A stretch of DNA of 64,000 bases from Hexactinellida sp. DTS-2022 (taxonomy: Eukaryota > Porifera > Hexactinellida). Position 1 is the first letter of the stretch. The number at the start of each line of letters is the position of its first letter. Shown here one piece after another: positions 11,454 to 22,879 of the stretch. A program made the position numbers and the translations under genes. The stretch is from positions 2,170,001 through 2,234,000 of the forward strand of contig JAPNXP010000009.1 in the NCBI GenBank assembly GCA_028753945.1, written 5' to 3'. The notes beneath the pieces are model-generated. The model was not told the DNA's origin and made no database searches. It was given only the letters and a program-made list of their open reading frames with translations.

Positions 11454-11952
11454 TCGACATTTCATTACTCGAAATTGAAAGAAATTCCAGTGAAATATGG
11501 AGGGGGTGGTGTATATGTATAATGTATGGCATCAAAATGGGATATTCTTAAGAATTGTTAACAACAGTGGCTAATTGCATTTTATCTAAGAAAGTTAAAA
11601 TTTTAATAACATTGTAGTTGGTCGCGATAATTCAAAACTTCAGAAATTTTCTTCCTAATACTTCTTAACCTTCTAGAAATTCAACTAAAAATACTTCAGA
11701 AGTTTGCATCTTTACTATAGGGCGGTGACACCAACCAGTTAAATCGCAGCTCTCACAGATTTACTATAACAACTAGACGAGGAGCGGTGACACCAACCAG
11801 TTAAGAATGCAGCTCTCACTGCTAGGCAAAGGAACGCTAATTTCTATTTCAAGACAATACTACTTGTATATTTTTACTACACACTACATCTTTGTTACTA
11901 CATACTTGTTTTATTATTATAGTTATTAATTTTATTCTTCATTTCTTGTAAG
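11454..11952. other. No gene seen; one duplicated motif
   Basis: It contains two copies about 65 bp apart (11724 and 11784) of GCGGTGACACCAACCAGTTAA followed by GCAGCTCTCAC. These could be the 3' flank of the P-like element. Otherwise A+T-rich spacer. Confidence 0.4.
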
Positions 11953-12277
11953 CAGACATGGGGTCAAGCCCTTTCAAAAGGGCTTAAGTCCAAGCCCATC
12001 CCTTATCAGAAGGGTTTAAGCCCAAGCTCTTTTTCTAAGCCCTTTTTGAAAAAGGGCTTAAGTCCAAGCTCAAGCCCTTAATAAAGGGCTTAAGTCCGGA
12101 CGTAAGTCTTTTACTCTCATTATTTAGAAATCCATACCGTATTTTATTGAATAAGTGCCTTGAAAAAGGGCTTGAAGCCCTTTTAATAAAGGAGGACTTA
12201 AGTCCGGATTTAAGCCCTCTCAAAAATGGGCTTAAGTCCAAAGGGCTTAAGCCCTTTGGGGCTTGGCCCCATGCCTG
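11953..12277. mobile_element. TIR element filled with GGGCTTAAG repeats
   Basis: The ends CAGACATGGGGTCAAGCCC and GGGCTTGGCCCCATGCCTG are inverted repeats with two mismatches. TTGTAAG lies directly left of the element and again 4 bp right of it. The interior is repeated, mutually palindromic AAGGGCTTAAGTCC units, which produce a spurious 81-residue ORF on the minus strand. This is probably a hAT-like MITE. Confidence 0.65.
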
Positions 12278-12647
12278 CAAGTTGTAAGTGTTTAGAAATA
12301 CATTAAACTGTCTCTTATTAGATTCTAAATAGTCTAAACTAATCGTATGTAATACTATGCATTATAAACCTAGATATTGTCATGGAATATTCAGCATAAA
12401 CATTATATAACCACGATAGTAATAGTAGATTCTCTAAGTAACTAACCACTGGTCCAAAAATTTATAAGCGCGCCATTGCCTTAGTGTATAGAACGCTATG
12501 CTGGAGTGTAATTACATTGATTTTCGGTAGGTATACTGTCGATGAGAACGATTAGAACCCATCCTAAATATATTATTCTGGATGTTTAAAAATTTTGAGG
12601 ACTAATTTACTCCACGAAAACAATGAGCGCCGAGCCCTTACTCGAAG

Positions 12648-13807
12648 CATGGCCTACTATATAATACGGCTAGATAAGGCCATATAAAATAAATAACTTG
12701 TTTATCATCCCCGTCCGTCCCTATATTTACCCCCCGTCCGGATCTATTTATTATTATTTTATGAACATAATCGTACAGATATTAACTATAAACTTGTGTA
12801 AAGTACTCCTAATTTAGCAATTTTTAATTAGTCTTGTATTTAGAACATTACTTTCATTATTTGGGCATTGTCATGTGATTTTATAATTTAATTTAATTAT
12901 TAATATATATTGTTGGCATAGGCCCTAGGGTAATGTTGCATATTAACGGAAATAAAAAATAAAAATAAAATCCCGTCCGCCGTCCGTATTTTCTGAAAAA
13001 ATCCGGATGATAAACAAGTTATTTATTTTATATGGCCTAAGTCAAGTATTTGCCATTTTATTTCCAGGCCAGTGTTTACTTTCTAATTGCTCGTAAAATA
13101 AATCACCTATTGTCATGGAATAAACTAAACTTAGGTTTTCAAATACGCTGGAAACATCTAAAATACTTTTGAGAATGATTTCTCATCGGATTTAACCACA
13201 ATGACGTAATCAAATATACATACCCATATATGGTAATGATGTTAAATAAATGTTAATTTTTTAGATAATTTGAGAATCTAACTTTGCCGTTTTTATCCTA
13301 ATGCATTTTCCTTGTAAAAAAACTAACTACAGTAACAAATTATGTCATTCCTTTCACTCAAATTCTTTTCAACGTCAATGTAAGTAAATAATTATGCTAT
13401 TGTTATCAAACCATATGTTTTGTATTTTTTTAAAATGTATAGTTAGATTTTAATCTAAGTCTTAAAAGTGCTGTTTGACGACGTACATGTTGCCCAGTCA
13501 GTTTAATGACCGTTCTTGGGACTTTTTTAGCTAATGTTCACAAAATCTCTACTTCAATCTCTACTTCATAATTAGTATTAATTACCATATATGGGAATGT
13601 ATATTTGATTACGTCATTGTGGTTAAATCCAATGAGAAATCATTCTCAAAAGTATTTTAGATGTTTCCAGCGTATTTGAAAACCTAAGTTTAGTTTATTC
13701 CATGACGATAGGTAATTTATTTTACGAGCAATTAGAAAGTAAACACTGGCCTGGAAATAAAATGGCAAATACTTGACTTATCTAGCCGTATAATATAGTA
13801 GGCCATG
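12648..13807. mobile_element. Element with ~235-bp TIRs, host of a nested MITE
   Basis: Starts CATGGCCTACTATAT and ends with its complement ATATAGTAGGCCATG. It is flanked by CTCGAAG on both sides (12641-12647 and 13808-13814). The inverted ends extend about 235 bp at high identity once a 360-bp insertion at 12678-13037 is removed from the left arm. The interior is A+T-rich and noncoding. Taking GC as part of the ends would shorten the duplication to TCGAA. Superfamily is unclear. Confidence 0.8.
12678..13037. mobile_element. Harbinger-like MITE copy 1 (TAA target)
   Basis: Begins GGCCATATAAAATAAATAAC and ends with the complement, flanked by TAA on both sides. The uninterrupted right arm of the surrounding element reads AGATAAGTCAAG, which supplies the empty site and confirms a 3-bp TAA duplication. 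A TWA target is the PIF/Harbinger signature. Related copies lie at 56629-56985 and 61625-63965. It holds CCGTCCG-rich subterminal sequence and no ORF. Confidence 0.85.
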
Positions 13808-13915
13808 CTCGAAGCAATACGGTATTCACATCATAATTTGGAAGATTTTAAATCAGTAAGCGGCATAGTTATTAACCTATTAATACCTGTTGGAAGCTAG
13901 CCTCTAGGTTCATTT

Positions 13916-14060
13916 CAGAGGCGGCGCCAGAATTTCAGGTAGGGGAGTTCTGGGGGGGCCAGGGGGTTTTCAGGGGGGGGCACACTGTACAACAATGTTA
14001 TTCTAGGGGAGGGCAGACTGAAAGAGGGGGGGGGCATGGCCCCCCCTGGCTCCGCCACTG
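13916..14060. mobile_element. hAT-like MITE, 145 bp
   Basis: The ends are CAGAGGCGGCGCC and GGCTCCGCCACTG. An exact 8-bp duplication GTTCATTT flanks it (13908-13915, 14061-14068). The core is G-rich on this strand. It sits in a dispersed repeat whose unoccupied version (AGGTTGATTTTGAATTTTC) is present near 48.88 kb. A sister copy is at 19359-19504. Confidence 0.9.
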
Positions 14061-14068
14061 GTTCATTT

Positions 14069-15660
14069 TGAATTTCAGTAATTTGTGGTTCAGGGGAGGA
14101 ACGGTGTCAAAGTAGATTCTGTTCCCCCAAACATTATTTCCTAGGAAATATTATTCCACTCTGCCTAATTTAAAAAATTGTTCCCCGAACAGTGTTCACT
14201 AGTAAATTCTCTTCCCCACAATACAAAATCGAACTAGGTTAGTAGAACATTATTAACATGGAGAAAAGTTGTGAAAACCTCTGAAAACCAAAAATCGGGA
14301 GGTTTGCCATTTTTTGGCGGGAGTTTTACCAAAAAATCGGGAGGTCGAAGATGAAAAATCGGGAGAAAAGCGTGAGACTCAAAATATATGGTATTTCTTT
14401 GAATTTATCATGAATATAACGATACAAACTGATTAATTTTTACGTTTGAATATTTACAATTAGGAAACGCTTATTTTTCAAGTTCTATCTATCAAATTTC
14501 TTCTCGCGTATCTCGTATTCACCCAATGTATGCAATAACACTACAAAACGAAATAGTAGATTATTGAATTATAATTTTTTACAAAGTAGTTTTTTAGTAG
14601 ATACACGTAGATGTAGCAGATTTAAATATCTTCAAAAGTTCATGTCATTTATGGACATTTTTCTAGAGATTTCTAGGAATTTCATGACGATTAGGCCATC
14701 AAATTTGTAAATGTGTTGTAAAGCTTATTCCACCCTTGGTTGCAATGATTGAAATATAAACTAAACGAGAAAAAATGCAGCATCATATCTGGTATAACAA
14801 CTTTCTGGAGGATGTAAGCCACCCGGGATATTTTTAAGAATTTCTTCCAAATTCTAATTAAAACATAATATTAGTACAGTATAATAATAAGGGGGCTATA
14901 GAATATTAATTAACAAACATACAAGTATATGAGTAAAACAAAACTTGGAACTCGTATATTATATTAATACGGTATATAGACTAATTTTTGCAAAGAAATT
15001 CAGTTATTTTACTTATACATATCATAAAATCCTAATATAGGACAAATTTCCAAGAAAGCGGGAGTTTGAAAAGTTTGGCGGGAAGTCGGGAGGATGGGAG
15101 AAATAAAGGCTAAAAAGCGGGAGGGTTGGCAACCCTGGGCGGCTTGATATAAATGAAAGTTTGCAGAACCCTGCTATAAAGCATATGCTCTTTTCTATTA
15201 ATTCTGGACAAACACACAAACAAAGGAACAATTGTGTTTTCAATATAGAGATAGATAGATATCAAGTAAATGACTTTGCAGTATTATAGAAAAGGGGGTC
15301 CATTTCTGTAAAGCAAAATGATATTTTACAGATTTGGACCCCCCGGGCCAAATCTGTAGTGGGGCCCATTTCCGTCAAAACAGACCGCCCCTCTTCCGCC
15401 GACCCTGCTTGGTTATAACGGGAGTTGACTGTTAGTGTTTTGTTAATTATTCAAAATTTCAGATAGTGCCCAGTACTCAATATTATTATTTAAAACGAAA
15501 GCCTATTTAATTAATACACACCCCATATACGGATGTTGCGTCACATGAGTAGCGCATGCGCCAGGTACTTTTAAATATATGGATAAACTGGGCCTAAGAA
15601 TGAAGTGGACCTAGGGCTTTAGCCCGAGCAGCCCTATGGTAAATCCGCCACTGTGCCCTG
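14069..15660. other. No gene; dispersed repeat debris
   Basis: Scattered ATCGGGAGG words on the left and GCGGGAGGGTTGGCAACCCTG on the right (near 15138) suggest an old, decayed hAT-like element of about 0.85 kb. A segment at about 15190-15250 (CTGGACAAACACACAAACAA) matches a dispersed family at 49.07, 61.00, 61.59 and 63.63 kb. No ORF shows a recognisable domain. Confidence 0.4.
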
Positions 15661-15884
15661 GGCACACCTTTATATATTATGGGCTGAAACTTGGCATGTA
15701 GGTACCGAGTGACCGTCTAATTTGCACTTGGGGTTACGATTTCGGTTCAAATTTTCCTAACACCTATTAAATCTAATTACGGCTCATAACATTAAATAAT
15801 AAATAGTCAGTTTGATAAAAAACTTAATTTATTTTGCTGTACATAATAATGGTGTTAAATTATTAATGAATTGATTAAATATTT

Positions 15885-16680
15885 ATACTAATTAGCTAAA
15901 TTTCATTAATCTCAGAAATGATATAAGATAGAAACGAACTTTCAATTAATCAATTGGTCCTTATGCCACATACCACATATACAAGTCACAGTGGGTCTTG
16001 ACACCTTGAAGTGATGATGAATCGTAAAAAAAATGTGTTTTTAGAATTTTGTGAATTATATATTTCGAATGGGTTGGTGGTGTTGGGTGAACACCCACAC
16101 GGACATATAAAATTCGTACTCATCACCTATTGCATTCGACATAAACTTGAATAACTCTGAAATGAAGTGAGCTAAAACGAAACTTCCAACTCACTAAGGT
16201 TCGTTGCCTTCAGAAACACCTTTCTGAAGGAATTTAACACCTTCGTAGTGATGATGACATGGCGAAATATAATCCAAAATTGCAGCTGTGCCGAGAGCAC
16301 AGCAGTAACTTTAGATTTTCATTGCCCCGTCATCATCACTTAAAGGTGTTGAACCATTTCAGAAAGGTGTTTCAGTAGGCAACGACCCATTGATTGGTGG
16401 AAGTCTTCTTCATTTCAGAGATATTCAAGTTTCAATAGAATATTAAGGGTGATGAGTCAACATTTTTATGTGCGTGTTGGGTGTTCACCAATGGTAACCA
16501 ACCCAATTGAAATGTATTTCACAAAATTGTAAAACACATTTTTGACGGTGTCATCATCACCTCTAGGTGTCAAGACCCATTTGTAGAGGTGTTACGTGGT
16601 ATAATGATCAAGTGATAAATTGGAGTATGTTTCTATCTTGTATCTTCTCTGAGATTAATGCTATTTAGCAAATTAATTAA
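15885..16680. repeat. ~800-bp imperfect palindrome around a family H core
   Basis: Sequence from about 15890 to 16278 recurs in inverted orientation at about 16310-16670. Matching blocks include CTTATGCCACATACCA, GTCTTGACACCTTGAAGTGATGATG and CTGAAATGAAGTGAGCTAAA on the left, each with its complement on the right in mirrored order. The centre (16282-16310) is a short AATTGCAGCTGTGCCGAGAGCACAGC hairpin. The right-hand arm is the same module C that follows the hairpins at 39.95 and 44.58 kb. It appears to be a foldback version of that element. Confidence 0.7.
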
Positions 16681-16694
16681 ATATAGTATATCAA

Positions 16695-16764
16695 TGTTGC
16701 AGTGTAAATGCGAAATTGGTGTATTCGCGAATACACCAATTTCGCACTTACACTGCAACATTAC
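16695..16764. repeat. 70-bp near-perfect palindrome
   Basis: Both ends read TGTTGCAGTGTAAATGCGAA or its complement, meeting at a TTCGCGAA centre, with about one mismatch per arm. The same TGTTGCAGTG terminus caps the larger elements at 20375-22042 and 22321-23768, so this looks like a minimal member of that family. Confidence 0.75.
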
Positions 16765-17783
16765 TAACAATGGATTAATGCAAATTAAATAAAACAAGGA
16801 ATTTGTTGACTTACCTCAACTCACAGTGGATAACATTGCTAAATAATTAACTACGTATTTATATAATTGAATTTCAATACATAATTAATGAATGGCACAA
16901 AAAATTTAAGATGGTTTAAGATAGAAACAATCAATCGTTCCTTTGTCCCGAAACAACTTGATAAATGGTTCCAAATACCTTGGTGCTTTCATAACATGGT
17001 TAAAAAATTCTAAAATTGAAGCTGTGCAGACAGCATTTTCCTTTTGGGTGCACTAAAACTTACAGCGGCAAGAAGAACCATATTCAATCCCTAATGAAGC
17101 CTTACGCATTGCTTCAGTTTGTGTTATTGTTATGCAAGGGATATCTTCGATAGAAAGAATGTGAGAACAGACATCGAACTGGTTACTAGTGTATTTGCTT
17201 ACAAGAACGCCTTCAGAAGTTCCAATTGTGTACATATCGTCTTCTTTACTCGTGAATCGTGATACAGCCTGTTAAATTCCTCGGGCGATAGAATTCATTG
17301 TGTCTGGCCTTGTAATAGGGATTAGCACTGATTCTCCTACATGAGCTGGTTTAAACCTTTTATTGCTACAGCTTAGCATTCTGTTATGAAGACATTCCAG
17401 ATTACGCTTAATTCCTAATCTCATTTGTTCGCGGTTTTTGTTTTGTTCCTTTAAATCACAATTAGGACACCAAACCATAGAGCCAAATCGTTCGTCGTCA
17501 TCGGTATTGGCACGTCCACAAATAATGTGTATATACCTGAAACACCCCGGACATGAATAGGCTTTACTGGTATTTTTGCAACAAACTATGCAATTACTGC
17601 TTGTTCTACTTGAGTTTAATCTTGAGCAAGTAGTCGAATTAATGTTGGTAGAGGTTGTCGGAGAAACGGGAGAAGTACAATTAGTTCTGGAGGCACTCTG
17701 TTGTTCTACATTATCTATCGGGAAAAAAAATTCTCGAAAACAGGAGGAAGGCACATAAGGATAATCTGTTCCATCTTCTGGCT

Positions 17784-17927
17784 CATAGGCGCCGATAGTG
17801 CCGATTTGGGCGGGTCCGGACCCGCCCAAATTTCAGAGGAAAAAATAAGAAATCGGCGCCTATGGCTCAGAATCTGAGATGGACCCGCCCAAATTTTAGA
17901 GGAAATCAAAAGAAATCGGCGCCAATG
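17784..17927. mobile_element. hAT-like MITE, 144 bp
   Basis: The ends CATAGGCGCCGAT and ATCGGCGCCAATG are inverted with one mismatch. The flanks TTCTGGCT and CTCTGGCT match at 7 of 8 positions. It is inserted in the integrase pseudogene. The terminal CATAGGCG resembles the elements at 35103 and 58342. Confidence 0.75.
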
Positions 17928-19287
17928 CTCTGGCTGCAAATTATTTAGGGAAAGTAATTATTCGCATAATCGCATTATGATCCATTATTATGGTGCCAGT
18001 AGGTGGTGGAAGTGATATTTGGCTCTCATAATCATCCACGAGCGATAGTGGTGGGAATTTAGAAAGCGGGGAATATTGTTTTTGTGTTTCATTGTCAATT
18101 ATTAATTGACTCTGTGATTCAGATTATATTGAGTGGGAGTTAGTAGCGCTTACCTAAACGATACATGTATCAAATAGCAAAGGAACATATATATATATCT
18201 CAGATCTTTAAGCTTAACAAATTCAAACTTACTTCTGATATAAAATCGAAGAGCTCTTCTTCATTGTGTAGTTCATCCCAAATTTGCTTGGAACAGTGAA
18301 GTGGGTTAGTTCAAAAGAGGATTCCCTTCCGAATACTGCCTGATACGGTGTCATTTGAATCGTTGTATGGTAGCTGGTGTTAAAGTTCAACTTTACCCAT
18401 CTCAAATATTTTACCAACACTGGTCATCATTATCTAACATCATGGCGAATAGTGCGTCTTTTACTTCACGGTTTACTCTCTCAACAGCTCCTTGACTCTG
18501 GGGATAACGAGGTCTACCATGTATGATTTTAGTTGTAGGCCATTTTTCTGAAAGTGTAGAGAATAACAACTGATTGCTGAATTCGCTGCCATTATCAGAA
18601 TATAAAATATGAGGTGGTCGCTGCTCCCAGAATATATCAAACAGGGCCTCACAAACTTCACTTGCACTTTAAAGGAGTTAGACTAATTTTCTTTGTAAAG
18701 TGATCAATGTACACTAACAAATATTTGTATGGTGTTACATGATCAGGTGAGATGTTCTCTGCTAAATTCATGTCACTTAAGTCAATGAAATCTACTTGGC
18801 CTCTTGAAAGATAACTTTGAGACTTAATGGTGACTATAGTCTTGAAGTGATTTTCTGGCTTTCTTTAGATGGCATCATTGGCATGTCTTGCAGGTACTTA
18901 TAATAAACCGCATATTTCCTCTGTTATACCATAGTATTGTTGGTTAACACTTTTATATAAATAACTTGGTCCTTCCAAAATGTTTACCCTCTGTTCGATG
19001 GAGTTGGTCTAGCTTTTCGAATATCTCCTCGATAGCGATAACTAGTTTTAATTTAAAAGGGTATTTCCTTTCTCTTTTTTTGTAAAGAATGTGAGTGCCT
19101 TGGTAGAAAATAACTTATAATTCTTTTGTAATTTCATCCATTTCTCAACTTCATTTGGTCGTTCTGGTGTGAGACAGCGCAGGGAATCAATTTTCGCAGA
19201 AATTTCATTTCTAGAGAATATTTGGCATGTCGAGTCCTTCGAAGCAAATATATGATTCAATTTCTTATAAAATTCTTCATATCGGGT

Positions 19288-19345
19288 GGGACCAGGGTTG
19301 GATTCAACATCTCCCGATATTTTAAGCAATAGTTCAACAAAAATA
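19288..19345 (-). other. 2A-type ribosome-skipping motif
   Basis: The minus-strand frame reads VELLLKISGDVESNPGP and then Thr, which fits the 2A consensus D(V/I)ExNPGP with the usual hydrophobic run before it. In known 2A peptides the ribosome releases at NPG and resumes at the following Pro. Here it would free the integrase polyprotein from whatever precedes it. The hAT MITE at 19359 cuts off the upstream reading, so the N-terminal partner cannot be read. Activity is inferred from motif only. Confidence 0.8.
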
Positions 19346-19358
19346 GCAATTATATAGG

Positions 19359-19504
19359 CAGAGGCGGCGCCAGGATTTCAGGTAGGGGAGTTCTGGGGGG
19401 CCAGGGGTGATTTCAGGGGGGGGGGCACACTATACAACAATGTTATTCTAGGGGGGGGCAGCCTGAAAAGAGGGGGGCCATGGCCCCCCCTGGCTCCGCC
19501 ACTG
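19359..19504. mobile_element. hAT-like MITE, 146 bp
   Basis: Ends CAGAGGCGGCGCC and GGCTCCGCCACTG, with an exact 8-bp duplication TATATAGG on both sides (19351-19358, 19505-19512). It is the same family as 13916-14060, and the cores are nearly identical, so both are probably young. It interrupts the DNA immediately upstream of the 2A motif. Confidence 0.92.
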
Positions 19505-19512
19505 TATATAGG

Positions 19513-20374
19513 ACAAAAAATGGGACGTGTAGATAGTTCGCTTATGTCTCACGAAAACTTTACATATTTTGTTGGTGGAAAATAATGGTTTGAATGGCAA
19601 CAAGTATAGAGTAAAATGAGAGTGTTTTGGAGAACATGTTAAATCGAGACTGTCATCGATAGTGTACATTGTAGTGAAAATATATACTATATCAGCATCT
19701 CTTATAGTGCATTTTCGAAATGTTTCAAAATAAATAAGTTGAATCATCTTGTAGTTTTGAGAAAAACTTGGGGAGTTGTTTTGAAAAAAACTGGCGAGAC
19801 AAAAAAGTCAACAAAACGATTGGAAGATGCATGATATAATTGGAAGTTATAAAACTATTCTATCTGTACATATGTTATGAGTATGACATACGGCGCGTAA
19901 ATTACTTTGATAACAATACCATCGATTAAATTTTCACACATGCAACTGTAGGATGTATTGCGGGGAATATAATTAGAATTAACTTTATTTGTTTGTTATT
20001 GAAATGCATTGCATGATTATAACTGTATCTTATCAATTTGAATAAATGTTACATCATAACTTATGAACAACAACATTATTTTTGTATAGTTGGAGAGATT
20101 GTAAATAGAAATTCCTACCTGTTTTGTGTCTAATACACTTTGTAACTGTGACCTTAACAAAAAACTATTTGCGACTATAATTTGAGTCTTGAATTTAATT
20201 TTATGGTTAGTAATAAAAACGAACGAATATTCGAATATTCGTTCGTTTAGAAAAAAGGTTCGCTCGCTACATTTCGAATATTCGTTTCAGCCCTAATATT
20301 AATAATAGTTAACTCATAAGCACCCATTTGACATTAAAAATAAGCAAAAGTGCATATACACTGCAACATATATA
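19513..20374. other. No gene seen
   Basis: A 99-residue minus-strand ORF at 19448-19747 runs through the MITE and has no recognisable domain. A short perfect palindrome (ACGAACGAATATTCGAATATTCGTTCGT) sits at about 20219-20246, and CGAATATTCGTTTC follows. From about 20310 the sequence is the end of a GTGCATATACACTGCAACA repeat. Confidence 0.4.
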
Positions 20375-20501
20375 TGTTGCCACGTGTACGCAAGATTAGT
20401 GCGCATGCATGCACACTTGCGTATACGTATATACGATAATCACTATTTTCATATTCGTGCATATACACTTGCGTATACACACGATAAAGTGTTCTCTGTT
20501 G

Positions 20502-20602
20502 CAGTCAAAGTGCGTCTTCAGTCAAAACGCGAACTGACTAGTCAAAACGTGATTTGACTAGTCAGTTCGCGTTTTGACTGAAAACGGACTTTGACTGCAA
20601 CA
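20502..20602. repeat. ~100-bp hairpin
   Basis: TTGCAGTCAAAGTGCG at the left pairs with GGACTTTGACTGCAA at the right. The inner AGTCAAAACGCGAACTGACT pairs with its complement around a short TGACTAGTCAAAACGTGATT loop. The repeated GACTAGTCA words suggest growth by internal duplication. Confidence 0.7.
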
Positions 20603-21458
20603 TTCTCTTTTGCTAATGGTTGTCTAATTAACATTTGTTCTAGTTCCGACTTTGATCTTTCACCAAATGTCTAGTGAATTTTTAATTTTATCTTGTTCGC
20701 TCCTCAGTTATACAATACATAACACGTATTACTCAACAATTTTTGAAATCGAATTGCTGCATATTGCTATATATAGTTGAGATATATAGTATACAATTTA
20801 ATTAATTAATTACGTATACTTACTAGCCAACAGGTTTCAATTACTATTTTATAATATGAGTAATATTTGAGCTAACGAGATAACCTTTGAATGTAGCTGA
20901 AACCAGCTACCCTTAAGAATTATTGAGCTATTAATTAACTAATAATTGATAACTAATAAAGTAATGAGAAAAACTTAATTAAATAACATACTTTCCAAAA
21001 CAAATTACATTATTGCATTATTAACGAATCACAACCCAAAATGAAGTACTAGTTATAAATGGTAACTTGAGGAAAGTACGCCGCGAAATGGTCTATAATT
21101 TTAGGCGAGCCTGTATCAACGATGCAGAAAATAAAACATAAGTTAGTAAATATCCTCTCTCAAATAACAATACACTGAAATGAACGAAGTAGTAGTGAGA
21201 ATTTTACAAGAATAATGTTAACTTATTTATCATTTATAATACTGTTTTTTTAAGGAGGGAAAGGCCGCGAAGCGGCCGTTAATTGGCGACCGAGACCGAA
21301 GGGCTAGTAGAATTAATAAATCAAAAATAATTCTATTAACATACAACCATTAGCGAAAGAGAACATTTTATCGTGTGTATACGCTAGTGTATATGCACGA
21401 ATATGAAAATAGTGATTTTCGTGCATATACGCTAGTGTGCATGCATGTACACTAATCT

Positions 21459-22015
21459 GGGGCGCATGCTTTTGTCCGAATTTCTAGTATGCATTTGTCC
21501 GAAATTTTGGAGTATGCATTTGTCCGAATTTGTTGTATGCATTTGTCCGACTGGAGTATGCATTTGTCCGAATTTGTTGTATGCATTTGTCCGACAGAAG
21601 TAAGCATTTGTCATTGAGTTTTTATGGATCATGGATAAAACACTCGCATTTCTAAGTGTGATTTTATGGTTTATTGTTAAAACGCACGCATTTCTAAGTG
21701 CGTATATATGATTTCGGGGGAAAGCGCGCCCTTTTTAAGCGTGTGGGTATGGTGCCCTGGTGGAAAATCTCAGTGTCTACGTGATCATTGGGAAAACACC
21801 GACTTTCTAAGTGCCTTGTATTGATTATTGATAAAACACTCGCATTTCTAAGTGTCTTAGTGACAAAATATCATATGAATGACAAATGCTTACATCAATG
21901 TAAATTCGGACAAATGCATACTCCAGTCGGACAAATGCATACGTCAGTCGGACAGATGCATACTTCAAAATTCGGACAAATGAATACTACAAAATTCGGA
22001 CAAATGCAGCTTCCC
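21459..22015. mobile_element. MULE-type nonautonomous element, 557 bp
   Basis: Flanked by an exact 9-bp duplication, CACTAATCT (21450-21458, 22016-22024). The ends (GGGGCGCATGC..TTTGTCCGAATTT and the near-complement) run into arrays of TATGCATTTGTCCGA units. There are about five or six at the left and the same units inverted at the right, giving tandem-repeat TIRs. The centre has three or four AAAACACTCGCATTTCTAAG repeats. A 9-bp duplication with repeat-built TIRs fits a Mutator-like element. It sits in the right arm of the surrounding inverted-repeat element. Confidence 0.85.
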
Positions 22016-22533
22016 CACTAATCTTGCGTACGCGCTGCAACATATATACACTTGTAGCCATTATAGTTCATAAAGTGCATTTGCCTGGTATGCATGTACA
22101 CCAACTTATCAGTGTACATGCATGTACACCAAAAGTGCATATACACTGCAAAATAAACGGCAATTACTTTTTGCGGCCGGCAGAATCTCTTCAAAGACAA
22201 TAATTGTTTTACAGAATCTCTTTTGGATTTGTTTTCCATGTGGGCCTTTGAATTTGTAGGAATTATTTTCGTCATTATTCAGAGCCTAGTCTATCAATTT
22301 GGGCGGGTCTCTGGTATAAATGTTGCAGTGCATATGCACTTTTGGTGTACATGCATGTACACTGATAAGTTGGTGTACATGCATGTACACCTGTATATGC
22401 ACTTTATGAACTATATTGGCTACAAGTGTATACACCGGTGTATACGCACTTTTATCCATTTTTTATGCAAAAGGGTGCTTATGAATTTAAACTAGTATAT
22501 TGTGAATTCCTGTGTATCTATCTAGTTATGATT

Positions 22534-22708
22534 CAGTCGAAACAGGTTTTTCTAATCCCAGTTTTTCGTAACTAATCGTTTTCTATTTATTCTAAATGTG
22601 TAAGAAATTCCAATTTTGTTTTATCTTCAATCGGTTTATTCTAACTATCGGATTTTTCTTACTTTATTTCCATGAAATGAATTGTTTAGAATAAACCGGT
22701 TTCGACTG
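22534..22708. mobile_element. Mariner-like MITE, 175 bp
   Basis: The ends CAGTCGAAACAGGTTTTTCT and AATAAACCGGTTTCGACTG are inverted with one indel. TA follows the right end, but the left flank reads TT, so one side of the target has mutated. It shares its termini with 4370-4455. Confidence 0.6.
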
Positions 22709-22879
22709 TATAACATTTGATTCTAATTGATAAGATACAATTATAATCATGCAATGCACTTCAATAAACCCAAATTCTTTGATGGTAATTCTAATTATAT
22801 TCCCAGCAATGCATCCTACAATTGCATGTGTGAAAATCTAATTGATTGCAATTTTATCAAAGTAATTTACACGCGCCGT

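Larger units (their letters stand above)
17053..19345 (-). pseudogene. KRBA2-like (Ty3-type) integrase ORF, broken
   Basis: Reading on the minus strand from 19345, a 2A-like motif opens the ORF. A basic linker follows, and then an integrase core: QVDFIDLSDM at about 18800 (first Asp), HILYSDNGSEF at about 18600 (second Asp) and HGRPRYPQSQGAVERVN at about 18500 (Glu). After WVKLNFNTSYHTTI (18.4 kb) come a treble-clef/PHD-like zinc finger (17.6 kb, CIVC...CPGC...HIICG...CPNC), VGESVLIPI, and the tail IGTSEGVLVSKYTSNQFDVC (17.2 kb). This order is that of the transposon-derived integrases behind KRBA2 and SCAND3. Frameshifts near 18665 and 18420 and a MITE at 17784-17927 break it. Confidence 0.8.
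20375..22042. mobile_element. TGTTGC inverted-repeat element with nested MULE-type insert
   Basis: The left end (TGTTGCCACGTGTACGCAAGATTAGTG) is mirrored at the right end once the insertion at 21459-22015 is removed. The two arms match for about 120 bp, including the CGTGCATATACGC and GAATATGAAAATAGTGAT blocks. TATA lies on both outer flanks. Inside is a ~100-bp hairpin at 20502-20600. The segment at 21256-21305 (GAGACCGAAGGGCTAGT) is one of the Helitron-like 3' ends. There is no ORF. Confidence 0.65.

Noticed and set aside
12035-12280. 81-codon ORF
   Set aside because: It is a translation of GGGCTTAAG palindromic repeats inside a TIR element.
21460-22015. Regular repeats with short spacers, CRISPR-like at first sight
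   Set aside because: Units are inverted between the two ends, spacers are themselves repeats, and a 9-bp target duplication marks a transposon; the DNA is eukaryotic.
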